Counted from the stretch's first letter, positions 24,825 through 33,808 are shown. The stretch is DNA of 64,000 nt from Polyangiaceae bacterium (GCA_020633205.1 JACKEB010000010.1:248001-312000); one strand, 5' to 3'. Program-made: numbers and translations. Notes: generated by a model not told the origin, from the sequence alone.

Positions 24825-26789
24825 CTATTCGAGGTCGTCTTCCGCCCCGTCACTCGGGCGAGGCTCCAGAGGCGCCTGGTCTTCACCCTCTGGGGCCCCC
24901 GCGTCGGGCTCTTCGGGCTCCGGGCAGCGATCCCCGGTGTAGCCCTCGAAGCCCTTCGGGATCTTGCACGGGTGAACCTTCACGATGCGGGTGCGCGGCT
25001 TGTAGACAACCTTGCGGCCTTCCTCGTTCTTTTTTCCGTCAGGATACGTGATGATACGCGTAGCCACGACGGACCACCCGTCCATTCCCCCGTAGAGGAC
25101 TTTCTCCTTCTCGGGGTCCAGCTTGTCATCGGCCTCGTACTCCACGTCAGGCTTCACGATGTCGAAGCGACGACTGACGATCCTCCGCACCTTCCGGCCG
25201 CCGTTGTCGCCGAAGATCTTCACGCGAATGAATGTGGACCCATACTCGGTCTTGATGAGCATGCCGGCCTGAGTGTCATTCCTGAAGATCAGGTCCGGCA
25301 CGGGGAACGAGAGCGTTGCCTCGTGACCCTCCGGATAGCGCGTGAAATAGTAGCTATGAGGCTGACGCTGGATGATCTCATACGCTCCGTCGAGCACGGC
25401 GTTGAACATCGTGGTCGCGAACTGCGAAATCCCGCCGCCGTAGCTATCCACCATTTCCCCACGAGAAATCGTCGGAGCCTCGACGAAGCCTTTGCCGTGG
25501 GTACGCGGGCCAATGTACTCGTTCACGCTGAAGCGCTCTCCCGGCTTGACGATCGTGTCGTTCAGCAGGTCAGCGATCAGGTGGATGTTCTGCACGCGTT
25601 TCTGGCAACACGCATGGTACGTCGTGAAGCTCGAGACGAGTCCCTTGATGCCCAGCGCCTCAGCGTCTTGGGTGGTGAACGAAGGTGGCGCGCTACGCTG
25701 AATGGGTAGTTTACCAGTGTCCTGCCCCGCCCGCGCCGCAGCTTCGAGTTCCCGAGCAACCGCAGTCGCGTCGAGCAAGGTACCCGGCCGTGAGGGTTCG
25801 ATCTTCACCCGATCCCCTTCGGCGACAAACCGCGCGTTCTTGGGCTCATCCTCGAGATTCTTGCGTAGTGGCTCGAGTTTCTTCTCCACTGCGGTTGGAT
25901 CGAAGTAGACCTCGAGGCCCCCCGCCGACGCCGGTCGGGTGCGAACGCTCGACTTGAGTTCCCGTACGGTAAATTTTACCTCAGCATCTTCCTCGGTGTT
26001 TTCCAGACGGATTGGCTGCTTGACCAGCGAGTTCGCCAGCGCCAGCGCCGCGTCAACCTCTGCGGCGGTCACCTTCGCCTCCCGCCGCACGAGCTCCGCC
26101 CTGGCGAAGCGCGCGCCGTGCGCGGAGCCATCAGCTAGCGCCTCCAACACGGCTTCACGGGTCGCGGCGTGGTCGACCACCCAACCCGCAGCAGGCGGCT
26201 TGCTCACCAGTCGATCGCCTTGGAGCACGATCGCGCCCTCGAAGGGCGGCTGGGCAAGCGCTGCCTGCTCGAGACGGGTCAGCTCAGCGTCGAAGCGCGC
26301 GTCATCCAGGCTGACCACGAGGTTCACAGAGTGCCCCTTGGCGAAAGAGCCGAGCCACCAGACGAACTGCGAGCCCACGCCCCCGGAACGCCCGGCGGCC
26401 AGCGCTTGATCCACGCTCTGTTCCAGATCACAGCGGGCGCCGATCGCCTCAGCATCCAGCTCCAAGAGATTCGCTCCAATCCCGAGCTTGAGCTGACCTT
26501 GCTCGACGCGCTTTCCCAGAGGCTCCACCTGGGCCTTCGCTTCGCCTCGATCGAGCCCCGAGAGCGCCACGGACCCGAGGCTCACTCCTCGCTGAACCTC
26601 TCCTAGACTGAACAGGCGGTCGACACCGAACCCCAGGAGCGGGATCACGCAAGGCAGAACACCCAGCGCGAGCCACAGCCAACGTCGGCGGGGGCGCACA
26701 GCCACGGGCAGCGGCTCCGCCGCGGAACTCACCTCGGGCGAGTCTGCGCTCGGTTCTAGCGTCGGCGCATCGCCTTCTGAAGCGGACAC
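24825..26789 (-). CDS. VanW-family protein with peptidoglycan-binding-like N-terminal repeats
   Basis: Cell-envelope protein of 654 residues, anchored by one N-terminal membrane segment (WLWLALGVLPCVIPLLGFGV). About 350 residues follow that resemble the putative peptidoglycan-binding (YoaR-type) repeats. The VanW domain then covers roughly residues 400-560 with KPGERFSVNEYIGPRTHGKG, YGGGISQFATTMFNAVL and the HSYYFTRYPEGHEATLSFP block. The last 90 residues contain a conserved-looking Cys pair (HPCKIPKGFEGYTGDRCPE) and an acidic tail. GTG 26789 is chosen because TATAAA lies 6 nt before it and because extending further would translate the intergenic palindromic repeats. Biochemical role of VanW domains is unknown. 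Confidence 0.88.
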   Translation of the reverse strand: MSASEGDAPTLEPSADSPEVSSAAEPLPVAVRPRRRWLWLALGVLPCVIPLLGFGVDRLFSLGEVQRGVSLGSVALSGLDRGEAKAQVEPLGKRVEQGQLKLGIGANLLELDAEAIGARCDLEQSVDQALAAGRSGGVGSQFVWWLGSFAKGHSVNLVVSLDDARFDAELTRLEQAALAQPPFEGAIVLQGDRLVSKPPAAGWVVDHAATREAVLEALADGSAHGARFARAELVRREAKVTAAEVDAALALANSLVKQPIRLENTEEDAEVKFTVRELKSSVRTRPASAGGLEVYFDPTAVEKKLEPLRKNLEDEPKNARFVAEGDRVKIEPSRPGTLLDATAVARELEAAARAGQDTGKLPIQRSAPPSFTTQDAEALGIKGLVSSFTTYHACCQKRVQNIHLIADLLNDTIVKPGERFSVNEYIGPRTHGKGFVEAPTISRGEMVDSYGGGISQFATTMFNAVLDGAYEIIQRQPHSYYFTRYPEGHEATLSFPVPDLIFRNDTQAGMLIKTEYGSTFIRVKIFGDNGGRKVRRIVSRRFDIVKPDVEYEADDKLDPEKEKVLYGGMDGWSVVATRIITYPDGKKNEEGRKVVYKPRTRIVKVHPCKIPKGFEGYTGDRCPEPEEPDAGAPEGEDQAPLEPRPSDGAEDDLE

Positions 26790-26795
26790 GGCCCG

Positions 26796-26801
26796 TTTAT
26801 A
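26796..26801 (-). promoter_or_regulatory. Putative leaderless -10 element for the vanW-like gene
   Basis: TATAAA, one base from the sigma-70 consensus, ends 6 nt before GTG 26789. Confidence 0.5.
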
Positions 26802-26848
26802 GCGGCAGATGCGCTGAAGCCAAGCTCCACGGGCAATTCGCGCCCGGG

Positions 26849-26919
26849 AGGGCGCGCCCGGGAGGCGCGAACAAACAATCAGGGCGCGCCCGGGAGGCGC
26901 GAACAAACAACCAGGGCGC
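26849..26919. repeat. REP-like palindromic element, two 32-bp tandem copies plus partial copies
   Basis: Units at 26849-26880 and 26881-26912 begin AGGGCGCGCCCGGGAGGCGC and end GAACAAACAA(T/C)C. The start of a third unit follows, and TTCGCGCCCGGGAG (26838-26851) precedes. The palindromic GC-rich core plus AACAAACAA tail is shared with the element at 22694. It sits in the divergent gap between vanW-like and lipoprotein genes. Confidence 0.88.
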
Positions 26920-27004
26920 CTGGAAAGTCCCAAAGCGAGGCATCTCGCGACGGCGTCCCGGCCCCGGCGCACGCGAGACTTGCTCGTGAATTGCCTGCCT
27001 GGTC

Positions 27005-27010
27005 TATAGT
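27005..27010 (+). promoter_or_regulatory. Putative -10 promoter element for the lipoprotein gene
   Basis: TATAGT would place the transcript start near 27017, leaving a short leader with AGGAAGGA before ATG 27046. This favours 27046 over the in-frame ATG 27022. Confidence 0.45.
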
Positions 27011-27045
27011 CGGGCGGAGCTATGCAGCGAGGAAGGAACCAAGCC

Positions 27046-27819
27046 ATGAGTCAGGCAACGGCCGGGGGCCAGGGCAGCGGAATGATCGCCAAAGAGCGTG
27101 GATGGGTGCGTGCAACGCGATGGCTCCTCCTGGGAGGTGTCGCCGCCGCGACCGTGCTGGTTTCAGGCTGTTCCCAGAAGAACCAGGACAAGTGCAACGA
27201 AGCGCTTCAGGTGACTCGCCAGAGCATCACGTCCAAGGACTTCAACCTCGCGCGCCAGTGGCGCGAGCGTGCCTACACCTACTGTGAAGCAGCGTCCGCG
27301 AGCGCTCTGGACGGTGAGATCACCGCCGCAGAAAAGGCCGAGCTCGACGCAGAGGCAAAGAAGAAGGCGCGTCAAGCAACGGCGGACGCCATCACCGCGC
27401 TGGTGAAGCAGCTCGCTGAACAGGGCAAGGACGACGCGAGCAAGATCGCCAAGAGCGCAACTTGCCCTGACAAGAAAGAGAAGAAGGAAGGCTGGTGCGA
27501 CGCCACGCGTACCGCCGCCGGCGACCCCACGCCGATCAAGGTCAAGTACTGGAACGAAGAGCCCAAGGCCTTCATCCTCTCGACGAAGCCTGCGGGCCCT
27601 GCAAGCTGCGACGCGCTGGGCCCGAACACCGTGGTCCGAACCTTCGGTAGCACGGTGGACGGCAAGGTGGCGGAGTTCAAGCACTGCAACCTGAGCGGCG
27701 GCCTCGGCGGACTGCAAGCTCTGGTCGGCAGTAGCGAAGAACTCAGCTTGGTGCAGGTGTTCACCGCCGAGTACCTCGCGCGCGACCCGAAGCTCGCCAA
27801 GCGCCTCAAGGGCAGTTGA
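27046..27819 (+). CDS. Lipoprotein of unknown function
   Basis: A 257-residue product with a lipoprotein signal: twin hydrophobic stretch WLLLGGVAAATVLVSGC, lipobox VSGC, then a helical, Lys/Ala-rich domain (about 110 residues, including AEKAELDAEAKKKARQATAD) and a C-terminal Cys-containing beta-rich part (CDALGPNTVVRTFGSTVDGK). No family recognised. ATG 27046 has AGGAAGGA 8 nt upstream; ATG 27022 is too close to its only candidate site. Its stop is 4 bp from that of the convergent cupin gene. Confidence 0.78.
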   Translation: MSQATAGGQGSGMIAKERGWVRATRWLLLGGVAAATVLVSGCSQKNQDKCNEALQVTRQSITSKDFNLARQWRERAYTYCEAASASALDGEITAAEKAELDAEAKKKARQATADAITALVKQLAEQGKDDASKIAKSATCPDKKEKKEGWCDATRTAAGDPTPIKVKYWNEEPKAFILSTKPAGPASCDALGPNTVVRTFGSTVDGKVAEFKHCNLSGGLGGLQALVGSSEELSLVQVFTAEYLARDPKLAKRLKGS

Positions 27820-27822
27820 GCA

Positions 27823-29052
27823 TCAGTCCCAGATCAGCTGTCCACGATTGACCCACTCCAGCACCAATTCGAGGTGCTGCGGGTGGGTTAACTCTTTTTG
27901 GAGCGTCGCAGTCGGCAACGCGAGCTGATTGGTGATGGCAGCGGCGAAACCGAAGCTCTCAGCGCCAAGCTCGTGGAGCTCTCCGTCTACCGAGATGCGG
28001 ACCACCGCTCCCCTCACCCCCCGAACGAACAACCAGCGCGACGCCGGGTGCTGACGCAAGCGCGCCCCACCGGCCAGGCGCGACAGCAGCGCTGCGGCGT
28101 CCAGGTCGCTCTCGGGCGGCTCGACGTATTGGCTCTCTTTTGGTTCCGTGAGAAAACGCGCCAGAGAAACGTCAATCAGCTCGTCCAGCTCTTCGGGCGG
28201 TAACGCGAGGAGTGCCCTCACCTGCGCCCGGTAGCGCTGCAGGGTCTCCGGTGTGAGTTCGCCCGGGTTTGGGGGGGAGGACACGAGTCCATCCAAGTAT
28301 CCGTTCCGCCCGAGCGGCGGCGCGCGGCGGAGCCACGCCTCAGAGAGCTCAGCAGCGAGGGAGCCCGTGCTGAGCAGCTCGGAGGCCTCAACCGCACGGA
28401 AACCGACTGAAAACGTCATGCACTCCTCGAGCGCAACGCCGTCATGGCCGACCGCCGCGGGCAGATACAGGCAGTCTCCCGGAGCGAGTTCGAAGCTCTC
28501 CTCTGCCTCGAAATGCCGGAGCACCTTGAGCTCGCACTCCTGGCACAAAGCCTCGGCGTCCACGTTCGAGCTCAGCTGCCAACGGCGTCGCCCCAAGGCC
28601 TGACACAGGAAGACGTCGTACGAGTCGATGTGCGGCCCCACGCCGCCGCCAGGGGCAGCGTAGCTGACCATCAAGTCATCGAGTCTCCAGCGCGGGACGA
28701 AGTCAAACCCCTCCAAGAACGCGTGCGCCGCCGCGAGGTGCTTGTCCACATCCTGCACGAGCAACGTCCAACCAGAGGCCGGCAGCTTGGAGAAATCCCG
28801 TGCAGAAAATGGACCTTGGCGCAGAACGAAGTGGTCGCCCCTTTGCTGCACGAGGCGGCTCTCGACGTGGGGCTCGCAAGCGAGCCCGGCGAGCTCGTCC
28901 GCGTCGATGATCGTGGTCAAGTCACCGCAGAGCTGTGGCAAGCGCTTCGCACGTTGCTGCCAGATGGTCGTAACGAACTCGTCGATGTCTGACACACCAG
29001 CGCAGCTGAGGAGCCGCTCGCGAAACTCCGATCCCGTGGGCCCGTCGCTCAA
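27823..29052 (-). CDS. JmjC/cupin ribosomal-protein oxygenase (YcfD/RoxA-like)
   Basis: 2-oxoglutarate and Fe(II)-dependent dioxygenase; the bacterial YcfD family hydroxylates an arginine of ribosomal protein uL16. The 409-residue protein has the JmjC iron site: HID in GGGVGPHIDSYDVFLCQ, followed by GRRRWQL, and the distal His in YLPAAVGHDGVAL. It is within the family's usual length and keeps the C-terminal winged-helix-like dimerisation part (residues about 240-400). The start ATG 29052 overlaps the stop of the upstream membrane-protein gene by four bases (ATGA), so both are in one operon. Confidence 0.88.
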   Translation of the reverse strand: MSDGPTGSEFRERLLSCAGVSDIDEFVTTIWQQRAKRLPQLCGDLTTIIDADELAGLACEPHVESRLVQQRGDHFVLRQGPFSARDFSKLPASGWTLLVQDVDKHLAAAHAFLEGFDFVPRWRLDDLMVSYAAPGGGVGPHIDSYDVFLCQALGRRRWQLSSNVDAEALCQECELKVLRHFEAEESFELAPGDCLYLPAAVGHDGVALEECMTFSVGFRAVEASELLSTGSLAAELSEAWLRRAPPLGRNGYLDGLVSSPPNPGELTPETLQRYRAQVRALLALPPEELDELIDVSLARFLTEPKESQYVEPPESDLDAAALLSRLAGGARLRQHPASRWLFVRGVRGAVVRISVDGELHELGAESFGFAAAITNQLALPTATLQKELTHPQHLELVLEWVNRGQLIWD

Positions 29053-29960
29053 GCAGCGCCCTTTGCGGGCTGAGACGCCGCCTTGGGCTTGAGAACCTTG
29101 GTCACCACGAACCCTGCGAGCAGGCCCACGAGAGCGGCAATCAACGCGGCGATCATCAAGCCAAACACGCCATCGTAGGGACGTTCTGGGTCCACGAGCT
29201 CCGGCGCGTACGCAGCAAACGTCAGCGCAATCGCGACCCCGGTGGCGACCGGAGCGCGCAGCCCGCGCCGCGCGACCATCGCCTGCACGATCACCGCCAA
29301 CGCCAGGAGACCGATCAGCGCAGCCTTCGGCAGCTTCGGGTAGATCGGCGGAGGCAACAACTCGACGCCAATCGGCTGCTTGATGTCGCTGTCCGCATGG
29401 CTCACCGCCACCTGCACCGGGCCCTCGCCTTCCAGATTCAGGCGCTCACGCCACGCATGCTGAACGGAGACCTGACCCTGCTTGCCCACCACATGACGTT
29501 CGAAGGAGTGCTCTAAGGTCTGCTCGTGGCCGGCCCGACTCACCGTCAACGCCAGGCGGCCTTTATCCGCACGGAGAACCTTCCCGTGCACCACAAGCTC
29601 GACGTCATGGCGCGCGTCGGGGACACTGAGCGCGCGCGGCGCCTTGTCGGTGAGATCTCCCGAAGCCAAGGGTGCGCGGACTTGGAACAACCCGTAGCCC
29701 ACCCACACCGCAGCCAAGAGGCTCACTCCGCTCAGCGCGAGCCCCACGTTCTTCAGCGTTGGGTGCGTGTCCAAGAGCCCGACCGAGGTGTAGAGCACCG
29801 CGAGGAGAGGCACCCCGAACACGATGGCGCGCGCGGTGAACGGTCGAATGTCCTCGAGCTTGCCCGCCGCAGTCATCAAGACGATCGCAACGAGCACCAG
29901 CGGGATCCTCAGCTTGTCGAGTAGGTCGCGGGCGCTTTCAGCGGACGAAGATTCGGTCAT
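29049..29960 (-). CDS. Polytopic membrane protein, unknown function
   Basis: A 303-residue protein with about six membrane segments: three near the N-terminus (IPLVLVAIVLMTAAG, AIVFGVPLLAVLYTSVGLL, GLALSGVSLLAAVWVGYGLF), then an approximately 110-residue beta-rich extracytoplasmic domain (VELVVHGKVLRADKGRLALT), then three more (AALIGLLALAVIVQAMV, VATGVAIALTFAAYAP, LMIAALIAALVGLLAGFVV). I recognise no family. ATG 29960 is a conservative choice; ATG 29981 in frame, with GAGG close upstream, is possible. It is coupled to the oxygenase gene by an ATGA overlap. Confidence 0.7.
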   Translation of the reverse strand: MTESSSAESARDLLDKLRIPLVLVAIVLMTAAGKLEDIRPFTARAIVFGVPLLAVLYTSVGLLDTHPTLKNVGLALSGVSLLAAVWVGYGLFQVRAPLASGDLTDKAPRALSVPDARHDVELVVHGKVLRADKGRLALTVSRAGHEQTLEHSFERHVVGKQGQVSVQHAWRERLNLEGEGPVQVAVSHADSDIKQPIGVELLPPPIYPKLPKAALIGLLALAVIVQAMVARRGLRAPVATGVAIALTFAAYAPELVDPERPYDGVFGLMIAALIAALVGLLAGFVVTKVLKPKAASQPAKGAA

Positions 29961-30002
29961 GGGGGGTTCTGGGCGGACCATACGCCTCGCGGCGCAAAGT
30001 GC

Positions 30003-30034
30003 AATCGCGCCCGGAGCGCGCGTGCAAACAACCT
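30003..30034. repeat. REP-like palindromic element, degraded copy
   Basis: AATCGCGCCCGGAGCGCGCG followed by TGCAAACAACC resembles the elements at 22694 and 26849 in its GC-rich inverted repeat and AAACAAC tail. It lies between the membrane-protein and enoyl-CoA hydratase genes. Confidence 0.5.
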
Positions 30035-30075
30035 TGCAGCGGATGGCTCGCGATGGCGGAGCCTGATGAGCCCTG

Positions 30076-30867
30076 TCAGCCCTTGCGACTGAAAAACTCC
30101 ATGGCCGCTCGCACGTTCTCGTCGGATCCGTAGCAGCTCTGAAGCACCCCATCCTCCGCCGCCAAGCAAGCGCTCCACTCCGCCGTCTGCTCCCCTTGGC
30201 GGATGAGCGCCTTGGTCTTCTGCACGCCGCCCGGAGGTAGCCTCGCGATGTCCTGGGCGATTTCCAAGGCGCTCTGGAACAGCGAGTCATGGGGGAAGAG
30301 CCGCGTGACGAGCCCCCACCGCTCAGCCGTCTGCGCATCGATGGGTTTCGCGCGCAGCATCAGCTCATTGGTGCGCTGGCGTCCAATCAACCGGGGCAGC
30401 GAGAACGAACTCCCGAACTCGAGCACCAACCCCAGCTTCACGAACGGACAATCGAAGCTCGCGCGCTCCGACGCGTAGACCAGGTCGAAATGGGGGAGCA
30501 ACGTGACGCCCATGCCAACGGCCTTGCCTGCGACCACCGCGATCAAAGGCGTACGACATGCTTGAAGGCACTCATGAACGCGGTCAGGGGCGGTTAGGGA
30601 GTCCGGCCCGCGTTCTCCGACATCAGGACTCTGACCAAGAAACAGGCTGAGATCCGCACCCGCGCTGAACACATCGCCCTGGGCGGTTACGAGGATGGCG
30701 CGCACCTCGCTCAACTCGTCCGCTTGCCGTACGGCAAGAGCTAGGTCGCTCGCCAAGCCGACTGAAAATGCGTTCTTCTTCGCTGGGCGCGCGAGCCGAA
30801 GCTCGCGAACCAAGGCGTCCGAATCCGGGAGCCGATGATCGACAACCTCGATGTCAGAAAACTCCAT
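30076..30867 (-). CDS. Enoyl-CoA hydratase/isomerase family protein
   Basis: Crotonase-fold protein of 263 residues acting on acyl-CoA thioesters. The two oxyanion-hole segments are DVFSAGADLSLF and AVVAGKAVGMGVTLLPHFDLVYA. The usual catalytic Glu pair of hydratases (E144/E164 of rat ECH) is not obvious: the second position is in KLGLVLEFGSSFSLPR. That makes an isomerase or dehalogenase-type activity as likely as hydration. ATG 30867 lies 6 nt after TAGACT. Not next to other beta-oxidation genes. Confidence 0.85.
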   Translation of the reverse strand: MEFSDIEVVDHRLPDSDALVRELRLARPAKKNAFSVGLASDLALAVRQADELSEVRAILVTAQGDVFSAGADLSLFLGQSPDVGERGPDSLTAPDRVHECLQACRTPLIAVVAGKAVGMGVTLLPHFDLVYASERASFDCPFVKLGLVLEFGSSFSLPRLIGRQRTNELMLRAKPIDAQTAERWGLVTRLFPHDSLFQSALEIAQDIARLPPGGVQKTKALIRQGEQTAEWSACLAAEDGVLQSCYGSDENVRAAMEFFSRKG

Positions 30868-30873
30868 CGCTGG

Positions 30874-30879
30874 AGTCTA
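30874..30879 (-). promoter_or_regulatory. Putative leaderless -10 element for the crotonase-fold gene
   Basis: TAGACT ends 6 nt before ATG 30867; no Shine-Dalgarno sequence. Confidence 0.4.
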
Positions 30880-30902
30880 GCGAAACTTCGCCCCCGAGAG
30901 AG

Positions 30903-32804
30903 CTACTCCGAGTCGCCGGACGAAGGCGCGGGGGCTGGCACTGGAGCGGCGCTCGCGCTCGTCGGGGGCTTGGCCGTGCTGGGAGCGGTCGGCGGAGGCG
31001 TAGCGCTGCTAGTTGCAGTGCCGCTCGCCGTCGGCAACTCCTGAAACTCGGGTTCGTCGAGCTCAACCCAGTCGTCGGGTGGCCCAGCGTCGGGCACCGC
31101 TGTCTTGCCGAGAGCAGCGTCCAGGTCCATCCCCGCATCGGGCACAGGGACGGCGGGCTTTGCGCCGGGGATGGCTTGAAGTTCCACCACGACGCGCCGG
31201 CGCTTCCCCTGGAGGGTCAGCGTCTTCGAGTGAAACCCGTCGCGCCTCACCTCGACCTGGACCTTTTCCCCAGGGATCACATGGATGGTGATGGGCATCG
31301 CGCCCAAGTCGCGTCCCTGACGAAACACGTGAGCGTCGATGGGAGCGATCACCAGCGCGACGGGAACGGCGTTGCTGCGCACGACGGGCTCCGGTTCTTC
31401 GCTCGCAACGGCTGGGGAGGACGCCGTGGCTGACGCCTCGGTGTCCTCAGGCTCGGGTCCCAAGCTGGGCCGCGTGAGGACCACGGCGCCCACGCCAACG
31501 AGCAGCGCGAGGACCGCCACCAGGATCACGCGGCCGGCGCCGCCTCGCCTGCCGAAGCGCTCCCTCGCCCAGCTTTCGTCCAGCTTGAACCGCTCGGGGT
31601 GCCGGCGCAGCTCGTCCAGGCACTGAGGATCGACGCCCTTTGCCAGGAACTCCAGTTCGAGTCCCAGCGCGGGCATGCTGCCGAAGCGGTGTTCCGACTC
31701 TTTCGCCAGGCACTTGAGGATCACCGCCTCGAGCCCGGGGGAAATTTCCGGATTGAAGCGACTGGGCGGTGGCGGCGGGGTGAACATGTGCTGGGTCAAG
31801 AGCCCCATCGGGCTGTCGGCGTCGAATGGCACCTCGCCGGTCGCCATCTCGTACAACAAGATCCCCAGGGAATAGACGTCACTCTGCGCGTCCACGTCGG
31901 CCCCTGACGCCTGCTCGGGCGACATGTAGTGGGGCGTGCCGAAGATGGTCCCGGCGCGGGTGATCTTGTTCTGCCCGCGCGCGACCTTGGCGATACCGAA
32001 ATCGAGCACCTTGACGTAGTCAGGGCCGTTGTCGCCATCGAGCAGGAAGATGTTGTCGGGTTTGAGATCGCGGTGGACGATCTGAGCGGCGTGCGCCGCG
32101 CCGAGCGCACGCGCGATCTGCTGACCGATGTGCACGATGCGCGCTTGGGAGAGCGGCGCTTGGTCCCGAATCACACGCCCGAGCGGGTGACCATCCAGAT
32201 ACTCCATGACGAAGTAGGTGGACCCGTCGGGCAGCTCGCCGAAGTCGTTGATGTCAACGATGTGGCTATTTCCGATGGCCGAGGCCGAGCGTGCCTCGGT
32301 AACGAAGCGCTCGGTAACCTCCGGATCCGTCGCGAAATTCGGCAACAGAATCTTCACGGCGATCAGCTTGTCGATGACCTGATGGCGCGCCCGATACACC
32401 ACGCCCATGCCACCTTTGCCGAGCACCGACTCGATCGCGTAGCGATCGTCGATGACACAGCCGATATACGCCTGTGCGGGGTCGCTCGGCGGCTCTGCGG
32501 TATCTCCTGGGCGCATCAGGGTAACGCGCTTCAACGCTTGCCGCGCGGCACCGATGTCTTGTTCTGTGGGGCGCAGACTCATCACCGCGGGGTCGTCCGA
32601 GTCTCTGCGCGTAGCAGGCGCGATCGCCACCAGCGTGTTCAGCGCCTTCGGGTCCGGTTCGGTGTCTGGAGCCGGAGGCGGCTCCGCGCCCGAGCGAGCC
32701 GTAGGCGGCGGGCCATCAGGTGACGTGGGTTCGACGCCGGACGCTGCACCCGCGCTGTCCTGCTCCCCCTCGTCTGGCAGGTTTTTCTGCTCCTCCTGGC
32801 TCAT
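30903..32804 (-). CDS. Hanks-type Ser/Thr protein kinase with C-terminal PEGA domain
   Basis: Membrane signalling kinase of 633 residues. An acidic disordered N-terminus of about 110 residues precedes the kinase: Gly loop SVLGKGGMGVVYRA, AVKILLPNF, catalytic loop IVHRDLKPDNIFLL near 245, DFG in VLDFGIAKV, and TPHYMSPEQASG. A membrane segment (RVILVAVLALLVGVGAVVL, near 424) leads to an outer PEGA-type beta domain (ALVIAPIDAHVFRQGRDLG...ITIHVIPGEKVQVEVRRDGF) and a low-complexity Ser/Thr/Pro/Ala tail. ATG 32804 is chosen over ATG 32867, whose extension has no domain and weak composition. Confidence 0.92.
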   Translation of the reverse strand: MSQEEQKNLPDEGEQDSAGAASGVEPTSPDGPPPTARSGAEPPPAPDTEPDPKALNTLVAIAPATRRDSDDPAVMSLRPTEQDIGAARQALKRVTLMRPGDTAEPPSDPAQAYIGCVIDDRYAIESVLGKGGMGVVYRARHQVIDKLIAVKILLPNFATDPEVTERFVTEARSASAIGNSHIVDINDFGELPDGSTYFVMEYLDGHPLGRVIRDQAPLSQARIVHIGQQIARALGAAHAAQIVHRDLKPDNIFLLDGDNGPDYVKVLDFGIAKVARGQNKITRAGTIFGTPHYMSPEQASGADVDAQSDVYSLGILLYEMATGEVPFDADSPMGLLTQHMFTPPPPPSRFNPEISPGLEAVILKCLAKESEHRFGSMPALGLELEFLAKGVDPQCLDELRRHPERFKLDESWARERFGRRGGAGRVILVAVLALLVGVGAVVLTRPSLGPEPEDTEASATASSPAVASEEPEPVVRSNAVPVALVIAPIDAHVFRQGRDLGAMPITIHVIPGEKVQVEVRRDGFHSKTLTLQGKRRRVVVELQAIPGAKPAVPVPDAGMDLDAALGKTAVPDAGPPDDWVELDEPEFQELPTASGTATSSATPPPTAPSTAKPPTSASAAPVPAPAPSSGDSE

Positions 32805-32926
32805 GCTGCTGACGGACCCTGAAGCGAGCGCACTGCTCACGCTCCTCGGCGGGTGTGTAGCATGCAAGCGGTCAAAAACAGGTAACCGCCTGCACGCTAT
32901 CCGTTCAGAAGTCTCGGCCGCTCAGC

Positions 32927-33604
32927 TCAGCAGCCTTGGGCGGCGTAGCTCGGCTCAACGATGCCACGCCCCAAGAGCTCGGTTAGCGTTGACGCGCTCT
33001 CTTCGGCCAACTCGGTGCCAATCCCCTCTGCCTGCATCTGCCCGTCGACGAACATCCGCGCCACTCCGTAGATCATGGCGTTCGCAGCCAACATGATGCT
33101 CTCCGGGTCGCCTTGGATGATCGCCCCACGGCCTTGTGCAGCCACAATCAGTGCCTTCAGCTGATCACGGCCGCGGCGCAGACCGTCACGCAGGGCTTGT
33201 GAGTAAGCAGCGTATTCGGGCACGCAAATCACCCGGAAGTGTGCGGGATGCGCCACTGCGAAGCGCACGTACGCCAATCCTGCCTGACGAAACGCCTCCA
33301 GCGGGTCGCGCTCGGCCAGGTCACCGATCGCCGCTTCGGTCACCTCATTGAGGCGTTTCACGCCTTCCTCAGCGACGGCCGCCATCAGCGCGTACTTGTC
33401 GGGAAAATGTCGGAACGGAGCACCGCTAGACACCCCCGCCCGTCGGGCAACCTCTCGCACGCTCACCGCCGCGGGCCCCACTTCTTCCACCAGCTCCAGG
33501 GTCGCTTGAACCAATGCCTCTCGCAGCGGCGGCTTTTTCCCGGTGACGTGGCTTGGACTGGCGGTGGAGGTGGGAGTGGCGATTTGCGGTTCTGGATTGG
33601 TCAC
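32927..33604 (-). CDS. TetR-family transcriptional regulator
   Basis: A 225-residue repressor-type regulator. The N-terminal helix-turn-helix is ALVQATLELVEEVGPAAVSV plus REVARRAGVSSGAPFRHFPD, typical of TetR. The C-terminal ligand domain (AYVRFAVAHPAHFRVICVPE) looks like the WHG/TetR_C_33 type. GTG 33604 has GGAG 5 nt upstream. It is divergent from the carotenoid oxygenase gene with 246 bp between, which contains an inverted repeat over the likely promoter, so control of that gene and of itself is likely. Confidence 0.9.
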   Translation of the reverse strand: MTNPEPQIATPTSTASPSHVTGKKPPLREALVQATLELVEEVGPAAVSVREVARRAGVSSGAPFRHFPDKYALMAAVAEEGVKRLNEVTEAAIGDLAERDPLEAFRQAGLAYVRFAVAHPAHFRVICVPEYAAYSQALRDGLRRGRDQLKALIVAAQGRGAIIQGDPESIMLAANAMIYGVARMFVDGQMQAEGIGTELAEESASTLTELLGRGIVEPSYAAQGC

Positions 33605-33766
33605 GGGGGCTCCAAGCTCGCCACTGGGGGTGGCGTCTCAATGCGCAGTCACGCTGCGTCGGGTACTAGGCAGCTCACGCCAGCAGGGCGTGAGCGCGGT
33701 CTTTCGTTTTCTCAGCTGATGGGAGATCGTTCGGGGGGTGGGGGTGAGGGAAGCACCGCTCACATT

Positions 33767-33786
33767 CGTCAATCTAGCAGTTGACG
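33767..33786. promoter_or_regulatory. Candidate TetR operator
   Basis: CGTCAA, an 8-bp spacer and TTGACG form a perfect inverted repeat. The right arm is also the best -35 hexamer for the carotenoid oxygenase gene, so a bound regulator would block RNA polymerase. Confidence 0.5.
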
Positions 33787-33808
33787 GACTCCCACCAGGC
33801 ACTATGTG
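33781..33808 (+). promoter_or_regulatory. Putative promoter of the carotenoid oxygenase gene
   Basis: TTGACG, 16-bp spacer, TATGTG. A transcript would start near 33815 and leave about 36 nt of leader with GAGGAAG before ATG 33851. Confidence 0.4.

Noticed and set aside
26790..27047. 86-residue extension of the VanW protein
   Set aside because: It would translate the palindromic intergenic repeats and the promoter of the divergent lipoprotein gene.
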